This document shows positions 42,599 through 52,923 of a DNA stretch of 64,000 nucleotides, in pieces. The DNA is taken from positions 1 through 64,000 of the forward strand of contig NZ_FQVN01000019.1 of assembly GCF_900129375.1 (NCBI RefSeq). The letters are read 5' to 3'. The first letter of the stretch is position 1. The number at the start of each line of letters is the position of its first letter. The notes below the pieces were generated by a model. It had not been told where the DNA came from, did not search any database, and saw only the letters and a program-made list of their open reading frames with translations. The stretch is from Streptoalloteichus hindustanus (GTDB taxonomy: Bacteria > Actinomycetota > Actinomycetes > Mycobacteriales > Pseudonocardiaceae). The translations under genes were made by a program, and so were the position numbers.

Positions 42599-45103
42599 TC
42601 AGAACCGGTCCACCCCGGTGACCACGACCACGGCCGTGCCGGCCTCGTCCGAGGCGGCCAGGTCGATCTCGGCGCTGATCCCCCAGTCGTGGTCGCCAGC
42701 CGGGTCGGCGAAGATCTGCCGGACCCGCCACCGGTCCGGCTCCTGCTCGATCACCAGCAGCGCCGGCCCCCTGGCGTCCGGCCCGGTGCCGATCTCGTCG
42801 TGCTCGTCGAAGTAGTCGTCCAGCGCCTGCGCCCAGCGCTCGGCGGTCCAGCCGGACCCGCCGTCCAGCTCGCCCAGCGCCGCGTGGTCCCGCCGCGCCG
42901 CGAGCTGGACCCGCTGGAACAGCGCGTTGCGGACCAGGACCCGGAAGGCCCGCGCGTTCGCGGTCACGGCGGCCGGCGCGCGCTCCTCGACCTGGCCCGA
43001 CGGGCCGGCCTCGCCCGGGTTGACCAGCGCCTCCCACTCGTCGAGCAGGCTGGAGTCGACCTGCCGGACCAGCTCGCCCAGCCACTCGGTCAGGTCGCTG
43101 AGCCCCTCGGTCTTGGCCTCGTCCGGCACCGTCTGCCGCAGCGCCTTGTAGGCGTCGGCCAGGTACCGCAGCACCAGGCCCTCCGAGCGCGCCAGCCCGT
43201 AGAAGGAGACGAACTCGGTGAAGGTCATCGCCCGCTCGTACATGTCGCGGACGACCGACTTGGGCGCGAGCCGGTGGTCGGCGACCCACGGGTGGCCCCG
43301 CCGGTAGGTCTCGAACGCGGCGTCCAGCAGCTCGGCCAGCGGCCGGGGGTGCGTCACCGACTCCAGCAGCTCCATGCGCTCGTCGTAGTCGACGCCGTCG
43401 GCCTTCATCTGCGCCACGGCCTCGCCGCGCGCCTTGAACTGCTGCGCCGACAGCACCGGCCGGGGGTCCTCCAGCGTGGCCTCGATCACCGACACCACGT
43501 CGAGCACGTAGCTCGGCGACGCCGGGTCGAGCAGCTCGATCGCGGCCAGCGCGAACGGCGACAGCGGCTGGTTGAGCGCGAAGTCGAACTGCAGGTCCAC
43601 GGTGACCCGCACCCGCCGGCCGTGCTCGTCCGGGGTCTCCAGCCGCTCCACGACCCCGGCGGCCAGCAGCGCGCGGTAGATCGCGATCGCCCGGCGGATG
43701 TGCCGCCGCTGGGCGGGCCGCTCCTCGTGGTTGTCGGTCAGCAGGTGGCGCATCGCCGCGAACGCGTCGCCGGGCCGGTTGATGACGTTGAGCAGCATCG
43801 GGTGGCTGACCGCGAAGCTGGACGTCAGCGGCTCCGGCTCGGCGGCGACCAGCCGGTCGAAGGTGGGCTCCCCCCAGGTGACGAACCCCTCCGGCGGCTT
43901 CTTGCGCACCACCTTCCTGCGCTTCTTCGGGTCGTCGCCGGCCTTGGCCAGCGCCCGCTCGTTCTCCACCACGTGCTCGGGGGCCTGGACGACGACGGTG
44001 CCCACCGTGTCGTGGCCGGCCCGGCCCGCCCGCCCGGCGATCTGGTGGAACTCCCGCGCCTTGAGGTGCCGCGTCCGCACCCCGTCGAACTTGCTCAGCG
44101 CGGTGAACAGCACGGTGCGGATCGGCACGTTGATGCCCACGCCCAGCGTGTCGGTGCCGCACACGATCTTCAGCAGCCCCGCCTGCGCCAGCCGCTCCAC
44201 GAGTCGGCGGTACTTGGGCAGCATCCCCGCGTGGTGCACCCCGATGCCGTGCCGGACGAGCCGCGACAACGTCTTCCCGAACCCGGCGGAGAACCGGAAC
44301 CCGCCGATCATCTCGGCGATCCGGTCCTTCTCGGCCCGGGTGCACACGTTGATGCTCATCAGCGACTGCGCCCGCTCCACCGCCGCCGCCTGCGTGAAGT
44401 GCACGACGTAGACCGGGGCCTGGTGCGTGCCGAGCAGCTCCTCCAGCGTCTCGTGGATCGGCGTGGTGACGTAGGAGAAGAACAGCGGCACCGGCCGCTC
44501 GGCCGAGCTGACCAGCGTGGTGGGCCGGCCGGTGCGGCGGGTCAGGTCCTTCTCGAAGAAGGCGGTGTCACCGAGCGTCGCCGACATCAGCAGGAACTGC
44601 GCCTTCGGCAGCTCCAGCAGCGGCACCTGCCACGCCCAGCCCCGGTCGGGCTCGGAGTAGAAGTGGAACTCGTCCATCACGACCTGGCCGACGTCGGCGT
44701 CCGCCCCGTCCCGCAGGGCGATGTTGGCCAGCACCTCGGCCGTGCAGCAGATGATCGGCGCCGAGGCGTTGACGCTGGAGTCGCCGGTCATCATGCCGAC
44801 GTTGGCCGCGCCGAAGACCTCGCACAGCGCGAAGAACTTCTCCGACACGAGGGCCTTGATCGGAGCGGTGTAGAAGCTGCGGCGCCCGTCCGCCAGCGCC
44901 GTGAAGTGCGCGCCGATGGCGACCATGCTCTTCCCGGACCCGGTCGGCGTGCTCAGGATGACGTTGGACCCCGAGACGATCTCGATCAGCGCCTCCTGCT
45001 GCGCGGGGTAGAGCGAGAGGCCCCTGCCCTCCGCCCATGCCGAGAAGGCGTCGAAGAGGGCGTCGGGGTCGGGGGCGGCGGGGAGCTGGTCGGTGAGCGT
45101 CAT
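42599..45103 (-). CDS. DEAD/DEAH-box helicase with DUF3516
   Basis: The protein has 834 residues. Walker A is STPTGSGKS, motif II MDEFHF, motif III LMSATLGD and motif VI HQIAGRAGRAG; the rest (from about residue 400) is DUF3516. It is a Ski2-like superfamily 2 helicase found mostly in actinobacteria, probably in RNA or DNA metabolism. Full length. The ATG at 45103 has only a weak ribosome binding site. Confidence 0.92.
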   Translation of the reverse strand: MTLTDQLPAAPDPDALFDAFSAWAEGRGLSLYPAQQEALIEIVSGSNVILSTPTGSGKSMVAIGAHFTALADGRRSFYTAPIKALVSEKFFALCEVFGAANVGMMTGDSSVNASAPIICCTAEVLANIALRDGADADVGQVVMDEFHFYSEPDRGWAWQVPLLELPKAQFLLMSATLGDTAFFEKDLTRRTGRPTTLVSSAERPVPLFFSYVTTPIHETLEELLGTHQAPVYVVHFTQAAAVERAQSLMSINVCTRAEKDRIAEMIGGFRFSAGFGKTLSRLVRHGIGVHHAGMLPKYRRLVERLAQAGLLKIVCGTDTLGVGINVPIRTVLFTALSKFDGVRTRHLKAREFHQIAGRAGRAGHDTVGTVVVQAPEHVVENERALAKAGDDPKKRRKVVRKKPPEGFVTWGEPTFDRLVAAEPEPLTSSFAVSHPMLLNVINRPGDAFAAMRHLLTDNHEERPAQRRHIRRAIAIYRALLAAGVVERLETPDEHGRRVRVTVDLQFDFALNQPLSPFALAAIELLDPASPSYVLDVVSVIEATLEDPRPVLSAQQFKARGEAVAQMKADGVDYDERMELLESVTHPRPLAELLDAAFETYRRGHPWVADHRLAPKSVVRDMYERAMTFTEFVSFYGLARSEGLVLRYLADAYKALRQTVPDEAKTEGLSDLTEWLGELVRQVDSSLLDEWEALVNPGEAGPSGQVEERAPAAVTANARAFRVLVRNALFQRVQLAARRDHAALGELDGGSGWTAERWAQALDDYFDEHDEIGTGPDARGPALLVIEQEPDRWRVRQIFADPAGDHDWGISAEIDLAASDEAGTAVVVVTGVDRF

Positions 45104-45947
45104 AGCGTCACCGATGGTGCCCGACCAGGTTCGTCCACTTCACCCCGGGGGTTGACGGGCGAGCGGGGACGGCGACCGTGGGGGACGGGGAGCGCCGGGC
45201 GGGCGCGCGTGCCGCCCGCGTCCCGCACGCGCATTTCCCCTCAGGCGAGTGACACTCGATGTCGTTCTTCGTCGGGTTGTTTCCGGGGTTCGGCGCCGTC
45301 GTGCGGTTTTCCGGGCGAGCGGGTGGGAAGGGGAGTACGGAAATGCGGGGTCGGTGCGCCCGGCGGCCCGGGAAAACGACGATCTTTCGGGTGAAATCGC
45401 CGTGTCCGCCCCGATCAGGGGGTGTCGGGTGGTGGGGATCGGGCATTCCCGGTGCGGTCGGCGCGCCGTTCCGCCCCCGGCGGCGGGGACGGTCTCCCCG
45501 ACGGCCCGGCCGAGTGTGGCCGGCCGGGCCGGCGGTGGGCGGCGCGACCGACCACCGATCAGGGTTCGGCGAGGTCACACGGTTCGGTCGAGTGGCCGGC
45601 GGGGGTTCGCCGGCGGCGCTGACGCCCCGCGTCCACCGCCGCTCCTGGTCACGGGAACGGGGAACACCCGAATTCGACAATGATCAGCGAACGGTCACCG
45701 AACGGGGTCGGTCGCCTCGGCGTCGGAAACGGGAGGAGAATTCCCGGCCGACGGTTCCGGCGGCGGTCCCGAATGGGGTGGCCACCGCTTCGGGTGGTCG
45801 TCGCGACCCGAGTTGTCCCCCTTCCGTCGCGCGTGCTTCGATGACGATCAGCTCGGTGAGGCAACGGCACATGCTATGGCGACGCCGTTCGGTGTCGCCC
45901 GGGGTTCCGTGTTCTGATCGCCACTTCTGATCACCGCGGGGGAATCC
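45104..45947. other. 844-bp region upstream of the PKS gene
   Basis: No convincing gene. It is divergent promoter space for the helicase and the PKS. Close to the PKS start, TTCTGATCGCCAC and TTCTGATCACCG form an imperfect direct repeat, followed by a GGGGGAA ribosome binding site before ATG 45948. Confidence 0.5.
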
Positions 45948-48900
45948 ATGTCTGCAGCGGAGTCGGCTCACGTTGACCGCCGGTTGGCGCGCGACCCCGT
46001 CGCCGTCGTCGGCGTGGCGGGCGTCTTCCCGGGGGCACGGGACGTCCGCGAGTTCTGGACCAACGTCGTGGCCGGCGCGGACTGCACGAGCGCGGTGCCG
46101 GGCGCCCGGTGGCGGGTGCCCGGCGACCTGGGCGACACGGGGAACCCGGCGGACCCCGAACCCGGCGCCGAGAGCGGAGCTGTCGGCGCTGTCGGACCCG
46201 GCGGACCTGGCGCCGACGGCCGCCGCCGCGCCGGCGTCCTGCCCGAGGTCACCTTCGACCCGCTGGAGTTCGGCATGCCCGCCGACGTGGCGGCCTCGGC
46301 CGGGGTCGCCCGGTTGCTTAGCCTGGTGGTGGCCAGGGACGCGCTGCGCGACGCGGGCTGCGACGTGGCCCCGTGGTACGACCCGGCGCGGACCGGCGTC
46401 GTCCTCGGCTGCTCGGGCGGCGGGGCCGGGGGAGAGCTCTCGGTGAGCTCGGCGATCTCGGCGTGGGCGAGGGTCCCCGTGCTGCGCGGCATCCTGCGTG
46501 AGGCCGGCTTCGACGAGCGGCGGATCGACGAGATCGCGAACCGGGTCGGCCACGGGTCCGCCGGCCGGGCCGCGCGGGACGCCCGGACCACGGCCGACAC
46601 CCCGGACAGCGGGGACACCGCGAACTTCTCGGAGGCGACCCACGGCCGGCGGACCGGGGAGCGCCCGCCCGACACCGCGCTGGACACGGACGCCGCGCTG
46701 GACACCGCCCTCGCGAGCTGGATCGCCAGCCGGTTCGACCTCGGCGGCCTGGCCTGCGCCGTGGACGCGGCCGGGGCCAGCTCCCTCGCGGCGGTGCGGG
46801 TGGCCGTCGGCGAACTGGTCGAGCGCCGGGCCGACCTGATGATCGCCGGCGGCTGCGACGTCGCCGAGGAGCCGGCGGCGCCGGCCGGACCGGGCGCCGC
46901 CCCCACCCTGTCGGCCACCCAGGTCGTCCGCCCGTTCGACGCCAACGCCGACGGCACGCTGCTCGGCGAGGGCGTTGGCATGGTGGCGCTCAAACGCCTC
47001 GCCGACGCCGAGCGGGACGGCGACCGGGTCTACGCGGTGATCCGCGGCATGGGCCACGGCAGCGACGCGCGGGGGGCCACCGTCCACGCGCCCAGCCTGG
47101 AGGGCCAGCTCGTCACCCTGCGCCGCGCCTACGAGGACGCGGACTGCCCGCCCCGGTCGGTGGCGCTGTTCGAGGCGCACGGGACCGGGACGCCGGGCGA
47201 GGACGAGATCGAGCTGCGCGCGTTGCACGCGCTGACCTCGGGGACCGATCGGACCGACCGGACCGACCCGCCCGCGCCGCCGGGGTCCTCCGCTCCGCCG
47301 GCGCCGGCGGCGTTGTTCGCCGTGGGCAGCGTCAAGTCGCAGATCGGGCACACCGGCGCTGCCGCCGGCGCGGCCGGGCTGGTCAAGCTGGCCCTGGCGC
47401 TACACCACCGGGTCCTGCCGCCCACCGTCAACGTCGACCGGCCCGCCGAGGCGGCGCTGGGCCAGGAGTCCCCGCTCTACGTCAACACCGAGACCCGGCC
47501 GTGGATCGGCGACCCGCGCCGACCGGTGCGCCGGGCCGCCGTGTCCGCCTTCGGCGCGGGGGGCGCCTCCTTCCACGTCGTGCTCGACGAGCACGAGCCG
47601 TCGGCCGGCCTGCTCCAGGTCTCCCACGCCTGCGCCCGCGTCCACCTCTGGCACGCGCCGGACGTGGCGTCGCTGCGCGCGGCGGTGGCCGAGGGCCCGG
47701 GGCTGAGCACGACCACCCCGGTGCCCGAGGACCGCCTCCGGGCCGGGTTCGTCTCCCGGGACCCCGCCGAGTTCGCCGAACTGCGCGCCCTGCTGCTCGA
47801 CCGGCTCCGGGAGTGGGACGGCGGCACCCCGTGGCAGCACCGGCGCGGGGTGCACCTGCGCCCGTCGGGTCTGCCCGAGTCGGCGCGGGTGGCGGCGTTG
47901 TTCGCCGACCAGGGCAGCCAGTACGTCGGCATGGCCCGGACCGCGGTGCTCGCGGTCCCGCCGGCGCGCGCCGCGTTCGACGCGGTCAACCAGCGGTTCA
48001 CGACCGGGCCGACCCTGGCCGGCGTCGTGTTCCCGCCGCCGGTGGCGGGGGTCGTCGGCGCCGCCGGCGAGGAGGCCAGGGCGCGGGCCGAGGAGCTGTT
48101 GCGGCGGCCCGAGTACGCGCAGCCGGCGATCGGCGCGGTGGCACTGGGCCAGTACCGGTTCCTCACGGTGTGTGGCTTCCGGCCGCAGGGCCTGCTGGGC
48201 CACAGCTTCGGCGAGCTGACCGCGTTGTGGGCGGCCGGCTGCCTCGACGACGAGACGTTCTTCCAGCTCGCCGTGGCCAGGGGCCGGGCGATGGCGCCGC
48301 AGGTCGACAACGGCCGCGACCCCGGCGCGATGGCGATGGTGCGCGCCCCCGCCGCCGCCGTCGACACCCTGCTCGCCGCGCACCCGGACCTGGTGGTGTG
48401 CCACTACGACGCCCCCGACCAGCTCGTGGTCGGCGGCCCCACGCTGGCCGTCGACGCCTTCGTCACCTCCTGCGCCGACCAGCGGATCTTCGCCAGGGTG
48501 CTGCCGGCGGCCGCCGCGTTCCACACCGCCCACGTCCAGCACGCCGTCGACGAGTTCGCCGCGGCGGTGGCCGCCGCCGCGTTCCGCCCGCCCCGCGTCC
48601 CGGTGTACGCCAACACGCGCGGCGCCCGCTACGGCGAGGACGTCGAGGCGACCCGGCGGGTGCTCGTCGAGCAGCTTCGGCACCCGGTGGACTTCGCCGG
48701 CCGGCTGGAGGAGATGCACCGGGACGGCTTCCGGGTCTTCGTCGAGTTCGGCCCGGGCCAGGCGCTCACCCGGCTGGTGGAGCGCACGCTGGGCGACCGG
48801 GGCGTCGTCGCGGTCGCCACCGACGGCGGCCCCGACCAGGACTCCGACGTCCAGCTCAAGCGCGCCGGCCTCCAGCTCGCCCTGCTCGGGCAGCCGTTGG

Positions 48901-51900
48901 CCGACCTCAACCGCTACCTGGCCCCCGCGCCGGAGCGCCGCACGCCGTCGCCGTCGGCCGTCGTGCTCCGGCGGCGCGCCGAGGCCGGGCGGGAACCCGG
49001 GGCGGGCGCTGACGGCACCGCGACCGGGGCCGCCACCGGGACCGCCGTGGAGCGGGCGGCCGGGCTGCCCCAGTGGACGGTCCCGCCGGACGCCGCCGCC
49101 ACCACGTCGGTCGCGGACCGCGCCCCGGCCCCGGTCCAGCGGGTCGTCGGGGCCGCGCGGCCGGCGGAGCCGGTGGCCACGTGGCGCACCACGAGCGAGA
49201 GCGACGCGGTCGCGCCTCCCGAGCCGGAGCCAGCGGCGGCGGCCGGCCAGCCGGCCGACCCCACCCCGGACCTCGCCCGGATCGCCGCCGACCACCTGGC
49301 GCTGCACCGGCGTTACCTGGACGGTCAGCTCCGGGTGGCCGAACGGCTCGGGTCGCTGCTCACCCGCTCGCTCGACACCGCGGGGCTCGCCGAGGGCGTC
49401 ACCGCCCTGCGCGACCACAGCCTGGCGTTGGGCGAGGCCCACATCAGGGCGAACGAGGCGTTGGCGGCGCTGCTCCGGCTGAACGCCGAGGCCACCGGCA
49501 CCAGCGGCGCCACCGGAGCGCCGGGCGCTGCCGCCGCCCCCGCCGCTCGCGTCGCCGACCCCGGCGTCCCGACCGGCCCGGCTCCCGCCGCGCCCAGGCC
49601 CGGGGCCGACGAGGCCCGGCAGGACCCCGGCGTCCCCGCCCCTGCCGAGAACAACGTTGCCAACGCGGCCAACGCGGCCGGCGTCGCCGCCACCCCGCGG
49701 CACGCCGTGCCGCCACCGAACCGGCCGGTCCGACCGGCGGCCCTCCCCGCGGGCGCCGCACCCGCGACCCCACCGCAGGCCCCGCCTCAGACGCCGCCGC
49801 CGACGTCGTCCCAGACCCCACCCGCCGGGCCCCCACCCGCCGCGCCACCGGCGGCCCGCCCGCCCGCGACCGGGCCCCGGCAGCGCCGGGAGGCCGGCGG
49901 AACCGGCCCGGACGAGCAGGACCTCGTCGCCCGGCTGCGGCAACTGATCGCCGAGCGCGCCGGCCGCGACCCGCGGACGCTCGAACCGCACCTGGACCTG
50001 GAGGCCGACCTGGGGCTCGACTCGCTCGACCGGGTGCGCGTCCTCGGCGAGGTCTGGCGACGCCTCCCGGTCCGGCTCGACCAGAGCGCCACGCCCACGG
50101 CCCACCTCACCGCGTTCCGCACGGTCGGGGACGCGCTGCGGCTGCCGCGCCTGCTGCTCCAGAGCACCGCGTCGCCCACCGCGAAGCCGCAGGAGATCCT
50201 CCGGTCCCGCGTCGGGCTCGTCGAGCTGCCCGAGATCGACGCGCTGGCCGGCGCGTTCCGGACCGAGCGGATCGCCATGGTGGTCGCCGACGGCTCCGAC
50301 CTGCCGCCGGCGCTGGCCAGGGCGCTGCGGGAGCGGGGGTGGCGGGTGCGCGTCCTCGCCCTGCCCGGCGTCCCGGTCGAGGACCCGGAGGCGGTGCGGC
50401 TCGGGGACTGGAGCGAGGACTCGCTCACCGCGACGCTGGCCGGAGTCCTGCCCGGGCAGGGCGTCGACCTGTGCGTGCTGCCGATCGTCGCCGACGACGA
50501 GCACGCGGTGCCCCGGCTCACGCACGCGGTGCTGACCGCCAAGCACGTGCTGCGGGCGTTGACCGCGACCGCCGGCGCCGGCCGCCGCGCCGCGTTCGTG
50601 ACCGTGACCCGGCTGGACGGGGCGCTCGGCTACACCGGCTCGGCCGCCAACTCCTCGCTGGTCGGCGGGGTGTCCGGGCTGGTGCGGACGCTGGCCCTGG
50701 AGGCGCCGGCGCTGTTCTGCCGGGCGCTGGACCTCGCCCCGACACTGCCCGCCGACGAGGCCGCGCGACTGGTGGTCGCCGAGCTCGACGACGTCGCGCG
50801 GGACGTGGTCGAGGTGGCGCTGGACGGGGCGCGCCGGCGCACCGTCACCGCCGTGCCCAGCCCGCTGCCGGCGCGCGAGCCCGCCCCGCCGGCGCTGGGC
50901 GCCGACGACGTCCTCGTCGTGACCGGCGGCGGCCGCGGGGTGACCGCGTGGTGCGTCACCGAGCTGATGCGCCGGCAGCCCTGCTCGGTGCTGGTGCTCG
51001 GGCGCACCGAGCTGACCGAGGAGCCCGAGTGGGCGGTCAACCGGGCGGCCGGCGAGCTGCCCGACGCGCTGACGGCCCACCTCAGGGCCAGGGGCACGGT
51101 GCTCGGCCCCGCCCGGTTCGCGCAGGCGGTGCGGGACGTCCGCGCCCGCAGGGAGATCCGGGGCACGTTGGCCGCGCTGACCGCGGCCGGGGCCCGCGCC
51201 GAGTACCTCGTCGTGGACGTCACCGACGCCGCCGCGGTCCAGGCCGCCCTGCGGCCGCACGCCCACCGGGTCACCGCGGTCGTCCACGGCGCCGGCGTGC
51301 TGGCCGACGCCGGTCTGCCGCGCAAGAACGCCACCGACGTGGAGCGGGTGCTGGGCGTGAAGCTGACCGGCCTGCGCAACGTCCTGTCCGCGCTGGACCA
51401 GGAGCGCCTGCGGCACCTGGTCCTGTTCGGCTCGGCGGCCGGCTGGTTCGGCAACCCCGGGCAGGCCGACTACGCGGCGGCCAACGCCGCGCTCAACCGG
51501 CTGGCCTGCGCCTGGCGCGCGCGGCGCCCCGGCTGCCGGGTCACCGCCGTCAACTGGGGCCCGTGGGACGGCGGCATGGTCGAGCCGTGGGCCCGCGCCG
51601 GCTTCGCGCTGCGGGGTGTCCCGCTGCTGCCGAGGGAGGCCGGGGTCGAGCGGTTCCTCGCCGAGTTCGACGCCGAGGAGAGCCCGGTGGTGCTGGTCGC
51701 CCCGGCCGCCCGCGCCCTGCCGCCGCGCGCCCCGGCGCCGTTCGCCGGGATCAAGGTGGAGCGCCGGCTGGAGCGGCTCGCGTGCGACCCGGTCGTCCAG
51801 GACCACGGGATCGGCGGCAGCCCGGTGCTGCCGCTGGCCGCCGCCGTCGGCTGGTGCGTCAACGTGCTGGAGCGGGCGCACCCGGGGTGGCAGGTCGTGG

Positions 51901-52592
51901 AGTGCCGGGACGTCCGGCTGCACAAGGGCGTGGTGTGCGACGGCGGCGAGTGGTCGCGGTTCGTGCTGGAGGCCGTGCCCGCCAGGGAGAACGCCTTCCA
52001 GGTGACGATCGTCAGCGAGGACGCGCCCGCCCGGTCCTGGCCGCGCTACGCCGGCACGTTCCGGCTGGCCGACCGGCCGCTGAGCGCGCCCCCGGTCCGG
52101 CGGTCCTGGGCCCGGCGGCTGGCCGAGCTCGGCGGCGAGCGCGCGCCGGCCTGGTACGAGGACGTCCTGTCGACCGGGCCGAGCCTGCGCGGTCTGGGCC
52201 GGCTGCTGGAGCAGGACGGGACTCGCCTGGTCGTGGAGTGCCGGATGCGCGACGTGCCGCTGGCGCACGGCGCCTTCGCCGGGCGGCTGCACAGCCCGGT
52301 GCTGGCCGACCAGGTCCTGCAGGCGGCGATGCTGGGGGCCGCCCGCTGCCACGGGGTGTCCAGCCTGCCGGTGGCGATCGAGCGCGTCGAGATGTTCGAC
52401 CGGCTGCCCGACGACCAGCCGTTCGTGCTGGAGGTCGACGCGGTGCGCCGGGGCGCGGCCGGCCTGTCCTGCACTGTCGTGGCGTGCGCGCCCGACGGGC
52501 GGGTCTACCAGCGGTACACGGGGGTGTCGATGGCGGGGCCGGCCAGTGGCGAGCCCTCGCCGGCGCCGGCCCTGACCGAGGCCGCCGGCTGA
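45948..52592 (+). CDS. Iterative type I polyketide synthase (PfaA/PksE-like: KS-AT-ACP-KR-DH) with a KS lacking its cysteine
   Basis: The protein has 2214 residues. KS (about 12-520) keeps H411, K463 and H468, but the nucleophile position is Gly276 (VDAAGASSLAA instead of VDAACASS). AT (about 660-990) has S753 in GHSFGE. A long Pro/Ala-rich linker (about 1020-1330) precedes the ACP (S1359 in LGLDSLD). KR (about 1655-1930) has the NADPH motif VTGGGRGVTAW and the YAAAN active-site region, and a DH-like hot-dog domain follows (H1953). The order matches enediyne- and PUFA-type synthases. A small gene and a PfaD-like reductase follow. The product is unknown. With no KS Cys it may decarboxylate or need a partner KS. 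Confidence 0.88.
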   Translation: MSAAESAHVDRRLARDPVAVVGVAGVFPGARDVREFWTNVVAGADCTSAVPGARWRVPGDLGDTGNPADPEPGAESGAVGAVGPGGPGADGRRRAGVLPEVTFDPLEFGMPADVAASAGVARLLSLVVARDALRDAGCDVAPWYDPARTGVVLGCSGGGAGGELSVSSAISAWARVPVLRGILREAGFDERRIDEIANRVGHGSAGRAARDARTTADTPDSGDTANFSEATHGRRTGERPPDTALDTDAALDTALASWIASRFDLGGLACAVDAAGASSLAAVRVAVGELVERRADLMIAGGCDVAEEPAAPAGPGAAPTLSATQVVRPFDANADGTLLGEGVGMVALKRLADAERDGDRVYAVIRGMGHGSDARGATVHAPSLEGQLVTLRRAYEDADCPPRSVALFEAHGTGTPGEDEIELRALHALTSGTDRTDRTDPPAPPGSSAPPAPAALFAVGSVKSQIGHTGAAAGAAGLVKLALALHHRVLPPTVNVDRPAEAALGQESPLYVNTETRPWIGDPRRPVRRAAVSAFGAGGASFHVVLDEHEPSAGLLQVSHACARVHLWHAPDVASLRAAVAEGPGLSTTTPVPEDRLRAGFVSRDPAEFAELRALLLDRLREWDGGTPWQHRRGVHLRPSGLPESARVAALFADQGSQYVGMARTAVLAVPPARAAFDAVNQRFTTGPTLAGVVFPPPVAGVVGAAGEEARARAEELLRRPEYAQPAIGAVALGQYRFLTVCGFRPQGLLGHSFGELTALWAAGCLDDETFFQLAVARGRAMAPQVDNGRDPGAMAMVRAPAAAVDTLLAAHPDLVVCHYDAPDQLVVGGPTLAVDAFVTSCADQRIFARVLPAAAAFHTAHVQHAVDEFAAAVAAAAFRPPRVPVYANTRGARYGEDVEATRRVLVEQLRHPVDFAGRLEEMHRDGFRVFVEFGPGQALTRLVERTLGDRGVVAVATDGGPDQDSDVQLKRAGLQLALLGQPLADLNRYLAPAPERRTPSPSAVVLRRRAEAGREPGAGADGTATGAATGTAVERAAGLPQWTVPPDAAATTSVADRAPAPVQRVVGAARPAEPVATWRTTSESDAVAPPEPEPAAAAGQPADPTPDLARIAADHLALHRRYLDGQLRVAERLGSLLTRSLDTAGLAEGVTALRDHSLALGEAHIRANEALAALLRLNAEATGTSGATGAPGAAAAPAARVADPGVPTGPAPAAPRPGADEARQDPGVPAPAENNVANAANAAGVAATPRHAVPPPNRPVRPAALPAGAAPATPPQAPPQTPPPTSSQTPPAGPPPAAPPAARPPATGPRQRREAGGTGPDEQDLVARLRQLIAERAGRDPRTLEPHLDLEADLGLDSLDRVRVLGEVWRRLPVRLDQSATPTAHLTAFRTVGDALRLPRLLLQSTASPTAKPQEILRSRVGLVELPEIDALAGAFRTERIAMVVADGSDLPPALARALRERGWRVRVLALPGVPVEDPEAVRLGDWSEDSLTATLAGVLPGQGVDLCVLPIVADDEHAVPRLTHAVLTAKHVLRALTATAGAGRRAAFVTVTRLDGALGYTGSAANSSLVGGVSGLVRTLALEAPALFCRALDLAPTLPADEAARLVVAELDDVARDVVEVALDGARRRTVTAVPSPLPAREPAPPALGADDVLVVTGGGRGVTAWCVTELMRRQPCSVLVLGRTELTEEPEWAVNRAAGELPDALTAHLRARGTVLGPARFAQAVRDVRARREIRGTLAALTAAGARAEYLVVDVTDAAAVQAALRPHAHRVTAVVHGAGVLADAGLPRKNATDVERVLGVKLTGLRNVLSALDQERLRHLVLFGSAAGWFGNPGQADYAAANAALNRLACAWRARRPGCRVTAVNWGPWDGGMVEPWARAGFALRGVPLLPREAGVERFLAEFDAEESPVVLVAPAARALPPRAPAPFAGIKVERRLERLACDPVVQDHGIGGSPVLPLAAAVGWCVNVLERAHPGWQVVECRDVRLHKGVVCDGGEWSRFVLEAVPARENAFQVTIVSEDAPARSWPRYAGTFRLADRPLSAPPVRRSWARRLAELGGERAPAWYEDVLSTGPSLRGLGRLLEQDGTRLVVECRMRDVPLAHGAFAGRLHSPVLADQVLQAAMLGAARCHGVSSLPVAIERVEMFDRLPDDQPFVLEVDAVRRGAAGLSCTVVACAPDGRVYQRYTGVSMAGPASGEPSPAPALTEAAG

Positions 52593-52662
52593 GTTCTGAC
52601 GGGCGCCGGCCGGCGCCCGTCCCGACCGATGTGATCCTTCCTGTCGCGTGAGGTGCTTGAGG

Positions 52663-52923
52663 ATGGCCGTTCCCGAATCCGGGATCCCGACGAACGCGCT
52701 CGCCGTCGCCGGCGACGACCCGCGTGCCCAGGGGGGTGGGGAGCCGAGGGGACACGACGACCTCCTGGCGATGTCACACCAGATCCAGGTGCTGCACCAC
52801 CAGGTGCTGCGCGCGCACGCCGCCACCCTCGACGCGCACCAGGCCATCCAGGAGCGCCTGATCGCCGGCCTCGGCGCCGGCGGCGACCAGCGCCCGTGGG
52901 GGCGGCCCGAGGAGCGCCGGTGA
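52663..52923 (+). CDS. Small helical protein between the PKS and the PfaD-like gene
   Basis: The 86-residue protein has a Gly/Pro-rich first half and a helix with many His and Gln (LLAMSHQIQVLHHQVLRAHAATLDAHQAIQ). A similar His/Leu-rich helix occurs in the PKS linker (DHLALHRRYLDGQL). ATG 52663 follows TGAGG; GTG 52648 is possible. The downstream gene overlaps its stop (GTGA). It may be a docking or scaffolding helix for the synthase; I do not recognise the family. Confidence 0.65.
   Translation: MAVPESGIPTNALAVAGDDPRAQGGGEPRGHDDLLAMSHQIQVLHHQVLRAHAATLDAHQAIQERLIAGLGAGGDQRPWGRPEERR

Noticed and set aside
42569-45394. A 941-codon plus-strand frame opposite the helicase
   Set aside because: It is antisense to a full-length DUF3516 helicase with all motifs, and shows no motif of its own.
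45259-45930. A 223-codon plus-strand frame just before the PKS, starting MSFFVGLFPGFG
   Set aside because: After a short hydrophobic start it becomes Arg/Gly/Pro-rich and has no ribosome binding site or family similarity.
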